Part shown: positions 1-7,033 of the stretch, piece by piece
Numbering within the stretch: position 1 is the first letter of the stretch
Layout: each line of letters starts with the position of its first letter
Source of the DNA: Hominenteromicrobium sp900549945
GTDB taxonomy: Bacteria; Bacillota; Clostridia; Oscillospirales; Acutalibacteraceae
Reading direction: 5' to 3'
Length of the DNA stretch: 64,000 nt
Assembly (NCBI GenBank): GCA_902472305.1
Contig: CABRNK010000013.1
Coordinates: 1 to 64,000, forward strand
Translations under genes and position numbers: made by a program
Notes under the pieces: generated by a model
Told to the model about the DNA's origin: nothing
Databases searched by the model: none
What the model saw: only the letters and a program-made list of their open reading frames with translations

Positions 1-10
1 CTTCCGATCT
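1..10. other. Illumina adapter remnant at contig end
   Basis: Bases 1-10 read CTTCCGATCT, the last ten bases of the standard Illumina adapter end; on the minus strand this is AGATCGGAAG. The trmD frame reads R-P-H-I-V-Y-M-S up to base 11, where the family continues with P-Q-G, but the adapter bases would give R-S instead. Assembly artefact, not genome. Confidence 0.9.
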
Positions 11-273
11 GACATATACACAATATGCGGCCGCACGCCGGTGTGTTCGGCGACCGCCTCAAAAGCCGAGGCGACCGGCTCGGCCATCAGCAGCATGCCC
101 TTGCCGCCGCCGAAGGTGCAGTCGTCCACGCGCTTGTGCGCGCCCTCGCCCCAGCGCCGGAGCTGGTGGCAGCACACCTGCAAATGGCCGCGCGCCCTAG
201 CGCGCCCGATAATGCTCTCGCCGAGCAGCGTCTCGCACATCTCCGGAAAAAGCGTGACAATATCAATCCGCAT
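1..273 (-). CDS. trmD: tRNA (guanine-N1)-methyltransferase TrmD, N-terminal part
   Basis: TrmD methylates G37 of tRNAs with a G36 anticodon end, using S-adenosylmethionine. About 87 N-terminal codons are present (M-R-I-D-I-V-T-L-F-P-E-M start; central D-D-C-T-F-G-G-G-K-G-M segment; R-P-H-I-V-Y-M-S at the cut). The ATG at 273 overlaps the end of rimM by 11 bp, so the two are translationally coupled as in most Firmicutes. The gene is cut by the contig end; its last genuine base is about 11. Confidence 0.93.
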   Translation of the reverse strand, partial: MRIDIVTLFPEMCETLLGESIIGRARARGHLQVCCHQLRRWGEGAHKRVDDCTFGGGKGMLLMAEPVASAFEAVAEHTGVRPHIVYMSDRK

Positions 274-817
274 CGGCGCTGTCCCCCTCTGTGGTAATTG
301 TTTCCGCTTCTCCGCCGAATATACCGGGAATCGGGCGCACAAACAACTTTCCGCCGTCCACATCCGTTTTGGCAATCATCTCATCGACCGCCGGGAACAG
401 GTACTCCGCCCCATTTGCGCCGGCGATGCGGTAGACGTTGTTCGCGCCCGTTTCAAATACCTCTTGCACCGTGCCGTACACCGCACCGGTCACGTCGTCG
501 ATGACGGAGAGGCCGATCAGATCGCTGATAAAATAGCGGTTTTTCGGCAGGCGCACGTCGTTCCGGTCGAGGTACAGCACGCGCCCGCGGTAGAGGTCGG
601 CCTCGGTCGCGCTCTCCACGCCCGCCAGACGGACGAGCAGGAGGCTCTTGTGCACGCGGGAGGCGATGAGGCCCGCGTCGGTGCGGCCCTCGTCAAAATA
701 GAGCCGCTTGAGCTTTTTGAGGAATTCGGCGGAATCGCACCACGGCTCCACGCGCATTTCCCCGCGCACGCCGTGTGTGCCGACGATCCGCCCGGCCTCG
801 AGAAACTGTTTTTTCAT
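263..817 (-). CDS. rimM: Ribosome maturation factor RimM
   Basis: 184 residues. RimM binds ribosomal protein S19 and helps 30S head maturation. The N-terminal RimM barrel (A-G-R-I-V-G-T-H-G-V-R-G-E) and C-terminal PRC-barrel (P-K-N-R-Y-F-I-S-D-L-I-G) are both present, at normal family length. I chose the ATG at 817. An in-frame ATG 12 bp upstream sits directly against AAAAGGA with no spacing, while that same site is 12 nt from the chosen ATG, so the start is slightly uncertain. A 180-bp gap with two hairpins separates it from khpA, so it may be less expressed than the upstream ribosomal genes. Confidence 0.95.
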   Translation of the reverse strand: MKKQFLEAGRIVGTHGVRGEMRVEPWCDSAEFLKKLKRLYFDEGRTDAGLIASRVHKSLLLVRLAGVESATEADLYRGRVLYLDRNDVRLPKNRYFISDLIGLSVIDDVTGAVYGTVQEVFETGANNVYRIAGANGAEYLFPAVDEMIAKTDVDGGKLFVRPIPGIFGGEAETITTEGDSADAD

Positions 818-877
818 AATACCAACCATTCCTTTTCGATCTGTGTCGATTGCAGCGTGCGGCAGCCTGCTGCGCAG

Positions 878-916
878 AAAACGCCGGTGGGCGCCGTCTT
901 TCCGGCGCGGCGTTTT
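878..916. terminator. Hairpin between khpA and rimM
   Basis: AAAACGCCG (878-886) pairs perfectly with CGGCGTTTT (908-916), with an inner stem between. T-runs flank it on both strands. Together with the hairpin at 961-989 it makes the khpA-rimM gap a likely point of partial termination. Confidence 0.5.
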
Positions 917-960
917 TTCCACAGGCTGCGCCGCACGCGGCTCAAAACCGGCTGGGCAGC

Positions 961-989
961 AAAAAAGGCGCGCGGGAGGCCCGTGCGCC
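961..989 (-). terminator. Intrinsic terminator after khpA
   Basis: On the minus strand a GGCGC/GCGCC stem, extended by CGGG/CCCG after one mismatch, is followed by six T (961-966), just past the khpA stop codon. Confidence 0.7.
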
Positions 990-996
990 CTTGCGG

Positions 997-1230
997 TCAG
1001 TCGATTTCGACAATAACCTTTTCATTGCTCCGCGTGGCGGCGGCGCGCATGACGACGCGGATCGCCTTCGCAATGCGCCCCTGCTTGCCGATTACCCGGC
1101 CCATATCCGCCTCGGCAACGTGGAGGTGGTAGACGACGGAGCCGTCCTCCCGGGGCTCGTCCATCGTGACCGAAACGTCCTCCGGCTGCTCGACGAGGCC
1201 TTGCGCAATGATTTTCAAAAGTTCCTGCAT
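997..1230 (-). CDS. khpA: KH-domain RNA-binding protein KhpA (YlqC)
   Basis: 77 residues, essentially one type II KH domain. The RNA-binding G-x-x-G loop is G-K-Q-G at residues 48-51 inside V-I-G-K-Q-G-R-I-A-K-A-I-R. In Firmicutes KhpA partners KhpB/EloR in cell elongation and small-RNA binding. The gene keeps the usual position between rpsP and rimM. It lies 36 bp downstream of rpsP with no promoter or terminator visible between, so it is co-transcribed with it. Confidence 0.95.
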   Translation of the reverse strand: MQELLKIIAQGLVEQPEDVSVTMDEPREDGSVVYHLHVAEADMGRVIGKQGRIAKAIRVVMRAAATRSNEKVIVEID

Positions 1231-1266
1231 TTCGATTTTCCTTTCTCAGAAAGCGAGCGAGGCCAA

Positions 1267-1506
1267 TCAGATTACGCCGTGCTTCTTGAACAGCGCCTTG
1301 ACGGTATCTGTCGGCTGTGCGCCCTTCTCCATCCAAGCCTTCGCCTTCTCCGGGTCAACCTTCACGACGCTCGGCTCCTCCATCGGGTTGTAGTAGCCGA
1401 TCTCCTCGATGAAGCGGCCGTCTCTCGGGTAGCGGGAATCCGCCACAACGATGCGGTAAAACGGAGCCTTCTTGGCGCCCATTCTGCGAAGTCTGATCTT
1501 AACCAT
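1267..1506 (-). CDS. rpsP: 30S ribosomal protein S16
   Basis: 79 residues, normal length for S16. It opens M-V-K-I-R-L-R-R-M-G and contains the family signature A-P-F-Y-R-I-V-V-A-D-S-R. The ATG at 1506 is preceded by a GGAG-type site; a start five codons upstream would consume that site. Fourth gene of the ylxM-ffh-rpsP-khpA transcript if the upstream fused frame is counted. Confidence 0.97.
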   Translation of the reverse strand: MVKIRLRRMGAKKAPFYRIVVADSRYPRDGRFIEEIGYYNPMEEPSVVKVDPEKAKAWMEKGAQPTDTVKALFKKHGVI

Positions 1507-1580
1507 GATAAATTCCTCCAAAGTTTATTTGAAATATAATTTTTATCTATTAACCAACGGAACGTCGGCAATATTCAGTC

Positions 1581-2942
1581 TTAAAACGGCGGGAACCCGC
1601 CCATGTCCGGGCCGCCGAAGCCGCCCATGCGGGACATCATCTTTTTGCCCTTCTTGCCGCCGAACTGCTTCATCAGCTTCTGCATCTGCCGCAGCTGGTT
1701 GCACAGGCGGTTGACGTCCTCCACCTTCATGCCGCAGCCAGCGGCGATGCGCCGCTTGCGGGAGGCCTGCAAAAGCTCGGGCTTCGCGCGCTCCTCGGGC
1801 GTCATCGAGAGGATGATCGCCGCGTTGCGGTCCATGATCCGGTCGTCGATGTCCATCTCGTCGAGCTTCGCGCCGTTCACGCCCGGCAGCTTCGAAAGGA
1901 TGCCCTTGAGCGGACCCATCTTCTTCACCTGCTGGAACTGCTCGAGCAGGTCGTTGAAATCCATCTTATTCTGCATCATGCGCTCGGCGGTGCGGGCCGC
2001 GGCCTTTTCGTCGATGCGCGCCTCGGCCTGTTCGATGAGCGAGAGCACGTCGCCCATACCGAGGATGCGGTTCGCCATGCGGTCCGGGTGGAAAACCTCG
2101 AGGTCGTCGAGCTTTTCGCCGGTGCCCGCGAATTTGATCGGCTTGCCGGTGACTGCCTTGACGGAGAGCGCCGCGCCGCCGCGGGTGTCGCCGTCAAGCT
2201 TTGTCAGGATCACGCCGGTGATGTCGAGCAGGTCGTCGAACGCTTTTGCGACGTTCACGGCCTCCTGACCGGTCATCGCATCGACGACGAGCAGGATGTC
2301 CGTCGGATGGACGGCCTCGCGGATGTTTTTCAGCTCGTTCATCAGCGCCTCGTCAATCTGCAAACGGCCGGCCGTATCGATGATGACGTAGTCGTTGCCG
2401 TAGTCGCGCGCGTGGCGCACGGCGGCCTCGGCGATTTTCACCGGGTTTTCGGCGCCCATCTCAAACACCGAGACGCCCGCCTGCCCGCCGACGACCTGAA
2501 GCTGCTTGATCGCGGCCGGGCGGTAGATGTCGCCCGCAACGAGCAGCGGCCGGCTGCCGCGGCCCTTGAGCATCTTCGCGAGCTTCGCCGCGTGCGTCGT
2601 CTTGCCGGCGCCCTGCAAACCGCACATCATGATGACGGCCGGCGGGTGCGCGGGCATTTTCAGCCGCTCCTCGCTGCCGCCCATCAGCGCGGTCAGCTCC
2701 TCGTTGACGATCTTGATGACCATCTGCGCGGGCGTCAGGCTCTCCATCACATCCTCGCCGACGGCGCGCTCCGTGACGCGCTTTGTGAAGTCCTTCGCAA
2801 CCTTGTAGTTGACGTCGGCCTCGAGCAGGGCGAGGCGCACCTCGCGCATGGCCTCCTTGACGTCGGCCTCGGAGAGCTTGCCCTTGTTTTTCAGTTTTTT
2901 AAACGCATTGCCGAGCTTGTCGGCAAGACCTTCAAACGCCAT
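1581..2942 (-). CDS. ffh: Signal recognition particle protein Ffh
   Basis: 453 residues. SRP54-type GTPase that binds signal sequences and 4.5S/scRNA and delivers ribosomes to FtsY. N domain, residues 1-90; G domain with P-loop G-L-Q-G-A-G-K-T-T (108-116), D-T-A-G-R (189-193) and T-K-L-D-G-D (247-252); Met-rich M domain from about 300, ending in a Gly/Met/Phe-rich tail. Length and motifs are complete. It lies 28 bp after ylxM and shares its promoter. Confidence 0.98.
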   Translation of the reverse strand: MAFEGLADKLGNAFKKLKNKGKLSEADVKEAMREVRLALLEADVNYKVAKDFTKRVTERAVGEDVMESLTPAQMVIKIVNEELTALMGGSEERLKMPAHPPAVIMMCGLQGAGKTTHAAKLAKMLKGRGSRPLLVAGDIYRPAAIKQLQVVGGQAGVSVFEMGAENPVKIAEAAVRHARDYGNDYVIIDTAGRLQIDEALMNELKNIREAVHPTDILLVVDAMTGQEAVNVAKAFDDLLDITGVILTKLDGDTRGGAALSVKAVTGKPIKFAGTGEKLDDLEVFHPDRMANRILGMGDVLSLIEQAEARIDEKAAARTAERMMQNKMDFNDLLEQFQQVKKMGPLKGILSKLPGVNGAKLDEMDIDDRIMDRNAAIILSMTPEERAKPELLQASRKRRIAAGCGMKVEDVNRLCNQLRQMQKLMKQFGGKKGKKMMSRMGGFGGPDMGGFPPF

Positions 2943-2970
2943 GTAAAATCCTTCCCGGCCGAAACGGCAC

Positions 2971-3333
2971 TCAGTCTACCAGTTCCTTGGCGGAAGCGAG
3001 GATCGCCTCCACGTTTTGGCGGATGACCGGGTCACCGCCGTTTTTCTCGTTCTGCGCTTCGATCTGCAAGGCGCGGTCGCAGATGGAGGTCAGCTCCTCC
3101 TGCACCTTGTGGAAGCGCTTTGCAAGGCCGAGCCGCTCCTCCATTTCAAGAAGCTGCAGCTCCGCGCGCTTGATTGCGTCGCGCACGCCCTGCCGCGTGA
3201 TGCCTTTCACCTCGGCGATTTCCGCGAGGGAAAGGTCCTCGTTATAGTAGCACTCCACAACCTCCCGCTGCTTGTCGGTGAGCATGTCGCCGTAAAAGTC
3301 GAGGAGGAAGGTGATGTGCAGATCCTTCGCCAT
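2971..3333 (-). CDS. ylxM: YlxM/p13-like helix-turn-helix protein
   Basis: 120 residues, the normal YlxM length. The start M-A-K-D-L-H-I-T-F-L-L-D-F-Y-G and the Y-Y-N-E-D-L-S-L-A-E-I-A helix-turn-helix resemble sigma-factor region 4. YlxM is thought to modulate SRP assembly and is always next to ffh. The ATG at 3333 has GGAG 7 nt upstream and its own consensus promoter (3403-3431). The same frame stays open for another 160 codons upstream, described as a separate entry. Confidence 0.93.
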   Translation of the reverse strand: MAKDLHITFLLDFYGDMLTDKQREVVECYYNEDLSLAEIAEVKGITRQGVRDAIKRAELQLLEMEERLGLAKRFHKVQEELTSICDRALQIEAQNEKNGGDPVIRQNVEAILASAKELVD

Positions 3334-3813
3334 AGTCGTCTCCAATCCGGGCGCGGCATCTCCCGCGCCTCTCTGTAAAGTTTTTTTCTTTACAGCCTTT
3401 GTATTATACAATAGCCGGGCGAGATTGTCAAGGGAAAGATTTTCGGGCTTTTCCTCTGTCTCCCGCGTACACAATAGCCGCGCCGCCGTTTTCGCGTAAA
3501 AATGGGTTTCGCCCAGAACATCCAGCACGCAGAGCAGCAGTTTTGCCGTGCCGGCTGTAAGGAACGCAGCAAACAGACAGACGCCGAATACAAGGAAAAA
3601 ATGTAAAAAATCGAAGTCAACGATTTCATACACACCCGGCGCATGCCGAATGGACGCGCTGCTCAGAATACTGCCGGCAAAGCCTCCCACAATAAGAAGG
3701 ATCTCCCCAATGCCGAAAGCAAAATCCACCGCCAATGTGCGATACAGCAGTTCCCCCTCCGTGGTAACCGGCTCGCTCCTTTTCTTCCGTTCCCGCATTT
3801 TGCGACCGCACAC
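2971..3813 (-). CDS. Possible membrane protein-YlxM fusion frame
   Basis: The YlxM frame is open upstream to a GTG at 3813 that has AGGAGG 6 nt before it, and a TTGACT-17-TAAACT promoter stands further upstream (3846-3874). This would give 280 residues: a basic N-terminus (R-E-R-K-K-R), two hydrophobic segments at roughly residues 30-55 and 70-100, a linker, then complete YlxM. I do not recognise the membrane part. Three readings are possible: a true fusion made from the upstream promoter, a small membrane gene that lost its stop codon, or an assembly indel. The internal ylxM promoter would allow both the long and short forms. Confidence 0.45.
   Translation of the reverse strand: MCGRKMRERKKRSEPVTTEGELLYRTLAVDFAFGIGEILLIVGGFAGSILSSASIRHAPGVYEIVDFDFLHFFLVFGVCLFAAFLTAGTAKLLLCVLDVLGETHFYAKTAARLLCTRETEEKPENLSLDNLARLLYNTKAVKKKTLQRGAGDAAPGLETTMAKDLHITFLLDFYGDMLTDKQREVVECYYNEDLSLAEIAEVKGITRQGVRDAIKRAELQLLEMEERLGLAKRFHKVQEELTSICDRALQIEAQNEKNGGDPVIRQNVEAILASAKELVD
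3373..3395 (-). other. Stem-loop at the 5' end of the ylxM-ffh mRNA
   Basis: CTGTAAAG (3373-3380) and CTTTACAG (3388-3395) form a perfect 8-bp stem with a 7-nt loop. It starts within about two bases of the transcription start predicted from the promoter at 3403-3431, so the mRNA would begin with a hairpin. Such ends usually slow 5'-end-dependent decay. No U-tract follows, so it is not a terminator. Confidence 0.6.
3403..3431 (-). promoter_or_regulatory. Consensus promoter for ylxM-ffh-rpsP-khpA
   Basis: TTGACA (3426-3431) and TATAAT (3403-3408) with exactly 17 bp between, both perfect matches to the housekeeping sigma consensus. It lies inside the longer open frame upstream of ylxM. Confidence 0.9.
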
Positions 3814-3845
3814 ACAGAACACCTCCTCAAGGCTGGTTTATTTTT

Positions 3846-3874
3846 AGTTTATCTCAATTCAAGATAAAAGTCAA
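3846..3874 (-). promoter_or_regulatory. Promoter and palindrome upstream of the membrane-YlxM frame
   Basis: TTGACT (3869-3874), 17 bp, TAAACT (3846-3851). The inverted repeat TTTATCT (3848-3854)/AGATAAA (3862-3868) fills the spacer. A palindrome here, next to a divergent XRE gene at 3952, suggests an operator for that regulator. This is inferred from position only. Confidence 0.6.
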
Positions 3875-3951
3875 ATGAAGCCTCTATATCCATGTAAAAT
3901 GAATCTGACTTTAAGTGTACCGCGATTTTATATCGATGGGAGGGCTGCCGA

Positions 3952-4176
3952 ATGCGTCTCAAAAGTCTGCGCGAGGACCGCGACCTCACGCAAGCGGAGG
4001 TTGCCGCATATCTTTGCGTAAAGCAAAACACATATTCGCAGTATGAAACCGGCGTGCACCAGATTCCGATCGATCTTTTGATCCGCCTCGCACGCTACTA
4101 CGGCGTTTCAGCCGATTATATTCTGGAGCTGACGGACGTCCCCGCGCCGTATCCCCCAAAAGCGAAAAAGAAATAA
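3952..4176 (+). CDS. XRE-family transcriptional regulator
   Basis: 74 residues, a single Cro/C1-type helix-turn-helix (L-T-Q-A-E-V-A-A-Y-L ... Q-N-T-Y-S-Q-Y-E-T-G) with a short basic tail. It starts 9 bp after a GGAGGG site. It is divergent from the membrane-YlxM frame, whose promoter carries a palindrome. It is paralogous to the XRE protein at 24522-24761: both share L-R-E-D-R-D-L, A-A-Y-L and L-I-R-L-A. No other domain is present, so it probably acts as a small dimeric repressor. Confidence 0.85.
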   Translation: MRLKSLREDRDLTQAEVAAYLCVKQNTYSQYETGVHQIPIDLLIRLARYYGVSADYILELTDVPAPYPPKAKKK

Positions 4177-4180
4177 CCCG

Positions 4181-4210
4181 TGCGCCCGCCTTTACAAACC
4201 GGCGGGCGCA
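4181..4210 (+). terminator. Hairpin after the XRE gene
   Basis: TGCGCCCGCC (4181-4190) pairs perfectly with GGCGGGCGCA (4201-4210). No strong U-tract follows, so termination may be incomplete. Confidence 0.5.
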
Positions 4211-4265
4211 TGCTATATTGGACATACTATATTATATTGGTATGCAAAATAAAGGGGCGAAAACC

Positions 4266-5309
4266 ATGATCTATTTCAACTGCGACTACACCGAAGGCTG
4301 CCACCCGAAGATTCTCGAGCGGCTTTCGGAAACGAACCGCCTGCAAACGCCGGGCTACGGCGAGGACGCGATCTGCGCCTCAGCGCGCGCGAAGATCCGC
4401 GCTGCCTGCGGGCGCGACGACGTCGACGTGCACTTCCTTGTCGGCGGCACGCAGGTAAACGCGACGGTGATCGCCGCCGCGCTGCGCCCGCATCAGGGCG
4501 CGCTCTGCGCCGAGACCGGGCACATCAACGTGCACGAGACCGGCGCGGTGGAGGCCACCGGGCACAAGGCCCTGCCGCTGCCCGCCACAGCGGACGGGAA
4601 GATCACCGCAGAACAGGTCGAGGCCGCCTATAAAGCCCATGTGAACGACGCTTCCTTCGAGCACATGGTGCAGCCGAAGATGGTGTACATCTCCCAGCCG
4701 ACCGAAAACGGCGGCCTGTACTCGAAAGCGGAGCTCACCGCCCTGCACGAGACTTGTGCGCGCTGCGGGCTGTACCTCTTTATCGACGGCGCGCGCCTCG
4801 GCTACGGGCTCACGGCGCCGGGAAACGACGTCTCGCTCCACGACCTGTGCGCGCTGTGCGACGTTTTCTACATCGGCGGCACGAAGGTCGGCGCGCTGTT
4901 CGGCGAGGCCGTCGTCCTCGTGAACCCGGCGCTCAAGCCCGATTTCCGCTACCACGTGAAGCAGCGCGGCGGCATGCTCGCCAAGGGCCGCCTACTCGGC
5001 GTCCAGTTCGACGTGCTGTTCACCGGCGGCCTGTATTTTGAGATCGCCGAAAGAGCCGTGCGGCAGGCGCTGCGCATCGCCGAAGCGTGCCGGGCGGCGG
5101 GCTGCGCGTTCTTCGCCGATTCCCCGACGAACCAGCAGTTCCCCATTTTCCCGAACGCCGCGCTCGGGAAGCTCGGGGAGAAATACGTCTGGTCGCACTG
5201 GGCGCGCGTCGATGCTGCGCACACCGCGGTCCGCCTGTGCACGAGCTGGGCGACAACCGATGAAAACGTCAGCGCGCTCTGCGCCGACATCGCGGCCGCC
5301 ATGCGGTGA
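4266..5309 (+). CDS. ltaE: Low-specificity L-threonine aldolase
   Basis: 347 residues, normal length. PLP fold-type I enzyme that splits threonine/allo-threonine to glycine and acetaldehyde. The PLP lysine is K207 in Y-I-G-G-T-K-V-G-A; the ring-stacking H90 (I-N-V-H-E-T-G-A) and D174 (F-I-D-G-A-R-L) are present. The ATG at 4266 has AAGGGGC 8 nt upstream; an ATG 48 bp earlier has no ribosome site and would add unrelated residues. It is a stand-alone gene followed by a terminator. Confidence 0.92.
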   Translation: MIYFNCDYTEGCHPKILERLSETNRLQTPGYGEDAICASARAKIRAACGRDDVDVHFLVGGTQVNATVIAAALRPHQGALCAETGHINVHETGAVEATGHKALPLPATADGKITAEQVEAAYKAHVNDASFEHMVQPKMVYISQPTENGGLYSKAELTALHETCARCGLYLFIDGARLGYGLTAPGNDVSLHDLCALCDVFYIGGTKVGALFGEAVVLVNPALKPDFRYHVKQRGGMLAKGRLLGVQFDVLFTGGLYFEIAERAVRQALRIAEACRAAGCAFFADSPTNQQFPIFPNAALGKLGEKYVWSHWARVDAAHTAVRLCTSWATTDENVSALCADIAAAMR

Positions 5310-5355
5310 TCCCCGGCGCACGCCCGCGCCGCTTTAAGCCGGGCCGTGCAGGCAG

Positions 5356-5376
5356 GCCGGAGCCGCTCCGGCTTTT
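5356..5376 (+). terminator. Terminator after threonine aldolase
   Basis: GCCGGAG (5356-5362)/CTCCGGC (5366-5372) hairpin followed by TTTT. Confidence 0.7.
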
Positions 5377-5407
5377 CCGCACGGCCTTTCGCGCCTCTTT
5401 TTCCTGT

Positions 5408-5435
5408 TTGAATTTTCGGCAAAATGGTGTATACT
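5408..5435 (+). promoter_or_regulatory. Promoter of the LytTR regulator operon
   Basis: TTGAAT (5408-5413), 16 bp, TATACT (5430-5435). The start near 5442 would give a leader of about 115 nt, holding the structured element described next. Confidence 0.7.
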
Positions 5436-5441
5436 GTTTAC

Positions 5442-5557
5442 ATCTTTGATTTCAGCGGGAGAGCCTCGTGTGAAAAATACTTTTTCACACACGATTTGAG
5501 CCTTTGCCGCGGCGAGCAAAGCGGCAAAGGCTCAAAAAATAAGGAATGGTGATTTTT
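5442..5557 (+). ncRNA. Structured leader RNA, copy A
   Basis: Two hairpins precede the LytTR gene. Hairpin 1 (about 5465-5493) is GTGTGAAAAA paired with TTTTTCACAC. Hairpin 2 is GAGCCTTTGCCGC paired with GCGGCAAAGGCTC around the loop GGCGAGCAAA (5498-5533). An A-rich linker and the ribosome region AAGGAATGGTGAT lead to the ATG. The same arrangement recurs upstream of the gene at 20496-20849, including an identical loop and ribosome region. The outer part of hairpin 2 reads GAG/CTC here and GTG/CAC there, a compensatory change. It matches no RNA class I know. Confidence 0.75.
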
Positions 5558-6256
5558 ATGGATTACCGGATCGCCGTCTGCGACGACTGCGCCGCGGACG
5601 CAGATTTCGCCGCCCGGTGCGCCGCAGAGTGGGCGCACCGCCTCGGGCACACGGCGGAACTGCTGCGCTTCCCCTCGGCGGAGGCCTTTCTCTTTCACTA
5701 CGCAGAGGACAAGCGGTGCGACATCCTGCTGCTCGACGTCGAAATGCCGGGGCTGAGCGGCGTGGAGCTTGCAAAGCGCATCCGAGAGGAAAATGACGCA
5801 CTGCAGATCGTTTTCATCACCGGGTACACCGATTACATCGCCGAGGGCTACGACGTTTCGGCGCTGCACTACCTCGTAAAGCCCGTCAGCCGCGAAAAGC
5901 TCTGCGCCGTGCTCGACCGTGCGGCGGAGCGGCTGAAAAGCGCCGAGCGCGCCTTGCTGCTCGAGCTGCCGGGCGAAACCGCGCGCGTGCCGCTGCACAC
6001 GATCGACTACCTCGAGGTGCGGCAGAATTACGTGACCGTGCATGCCGATAAGGAATACACGGTCAAAAAGACGCTCGGCGCGATGGAGCGCGCGCTCGAC
6101 GACCGCTTTTTCCGCGCCGGGCGCTCGTACATCCTGAATCTCAGCCGCGTGCGCAGCGTGACGAAAAACGAGGTGTTGCTCGTGAACGGAGCGCGCATCC
6201 CGCTGCCGCGCGGCATGTACGAGCCGCTGAACCGCGCGATCATCCAGAAAATGTAA
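5558..6256 (+). CDS. LytTR-family response regulator (AgrA/ComE type)
   Basis: 232 residues. Receiver domain 1-120 with acidic pair D9/D10, phospho-acceptor D60 (L-L-L-D-V-E-M-P-G) and the conserved K in L-V-K-P-V; C-terminal LytTR DNA-binding domain (from about 130, Y-L-E-V-R-Q-N-Y-V-T). I chose the ATG at 5558 with GGTGA five bases upstream; an ATG four codons earlier abuts AAGGA with no spacing. It is 12 bp from its kinase gene and followed by an ABC exporter, the usual setting of peptide-responsive systems. Confidence 0.92.
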   Translation: MDYRIAVCDDCAADADFAARCAAEWAHRLGHTAELLRFPSAEAFLFHYAEDKRCDILLLDVEMPGLSGVELAKRIREENDALQIVFITGYTDYIAEGYDVSALHYLVKPVSREKLCAVLDRAAERLKSAERALLLELPGETARVPLHTIDYLEVRQNYVTVHADKEYTVKKTLGAMERALDDRFFRAGRSYILNLSRVRSVTKNEVLLVNGARIPLPRGMYEPLNRAIIQKM

Positions 6257-6268
6257 GGGGGCGCAGCC

Positions 6269-6955
6269 ATGGCTTTCTTTTCCAGACGGCTGGACCGGCG
6301 CATCGCCGCCTACCAGCACGAGCTGCTCGAAACGCATTACCGCGAGGTAGAAAACATGTACCGCGAGATGCGCGGCTGGCGGCACGACTACCGCAACCAC
6401 ATCCAGCTCTTAAAGACGTACGCGCACAGCGGCGACCTCGGCGCGGTCAGCGCCTATCTCGACAAGCTCGAAACCGACCTCACGCGCGTGGACACCGTCG
6501 TCAAGACCGGCAACCGCATGGCGGACGCGATTTTGAACAGCAAGATCTCGCTTGCAAAATCAAAGGGCATCCCGGTGCGGGCCGACGCGCACATCCCCGT
6601 CGCGCTCGCCGTCTCCGACCTCGACCTGTGCGTCATCCTCGGCAATCTCTTTGACAACGCGATCGAGGCGAGCCTCCGCCTGCCGGAGGCGGAGCGGATG
6701 ATCCGCGTCTACATGGACACAAAGGGCACGCAGCTCTATATTTCTTTTACGAACCTCGCGGCGGGCGGGAAGCAGAAAAAGGAAAACGGCCGCTTCCGCA
6801 CGACGAAGGGCGCGGGGCACGGCTTCGGGCTCTTCCGCATCGACAGCGTGGTGGAGCGCCTCGGCGGCTACATCCGTCGGGCGAGCGAGGCCGGCGCGTT
6901 CACGACCGAAATCCTGCTGCCGCAGGCCGACGTGCAGTTCGTCCCCAAAACATAG
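6269..6955 (+). CDS. GHKL sensor histidine kinase without a membrane domain
   Basis: 228 residues. Dimerisation/phospho-acceptor helix with H39 in W-R-H-D-Y-R-N-H, then a GHKL ATPase with N-box L-G-N-L-F-D-N-A-I-E-A (about 124-134) and G-box G-A-G-H-G-F-G-L (about 187). The six-helix sensor usual in AgrC/ComD relatives is absent: only about 35 residues precede the phospho-acceptor. It therefore acts in the cytosol or through a partner. Starts after GGGGGCG, 12 bp from the regulator gene. Known relatives phosphorylate the adjacent LytTR protein. Confidence 0.88.
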   Translation: MAFFSRRLDRRIAAYQHELLETHYREVENMYREMRGWRHDYRNHIQLLKTYAHSGDLGAVSAYLDKLETDLTRVDTVVKTGNRMADAILNSKISLAKSKGIPVRADAHIPVALAVSDLDLCVILGNLFDNAIEASLRLPEAERMIRVYMDTKGTQLYISFTNLAAGGKQKKENGRFRTTKGAGHGFGLFRIDSVVERLGGYIRRASEAGAFTTEILLPQADVQFVPKT

Positions 6956-6962
6956 CGATTCG

Positions 6963-6991
6963 TCCCCGGAATGTGCCGGGGGCGTTTTTTT
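6963..6991 (+). terminator. Terminator between the kinase and exporter genes
   Basis: CCCCGG (6964-6969)/CCGGGG (6976-6981) hairpin followed by GCG and seven T. It separates the regulator pair from the ABC genes, so the latter may have their own weak promoter or depend on read-through. Confidence 0.8.
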
Positions 6992-7033
6992 GCTGTATGC
7001 TGAAGGCAGAACCCCAGAAAAGGAGCAATCACC

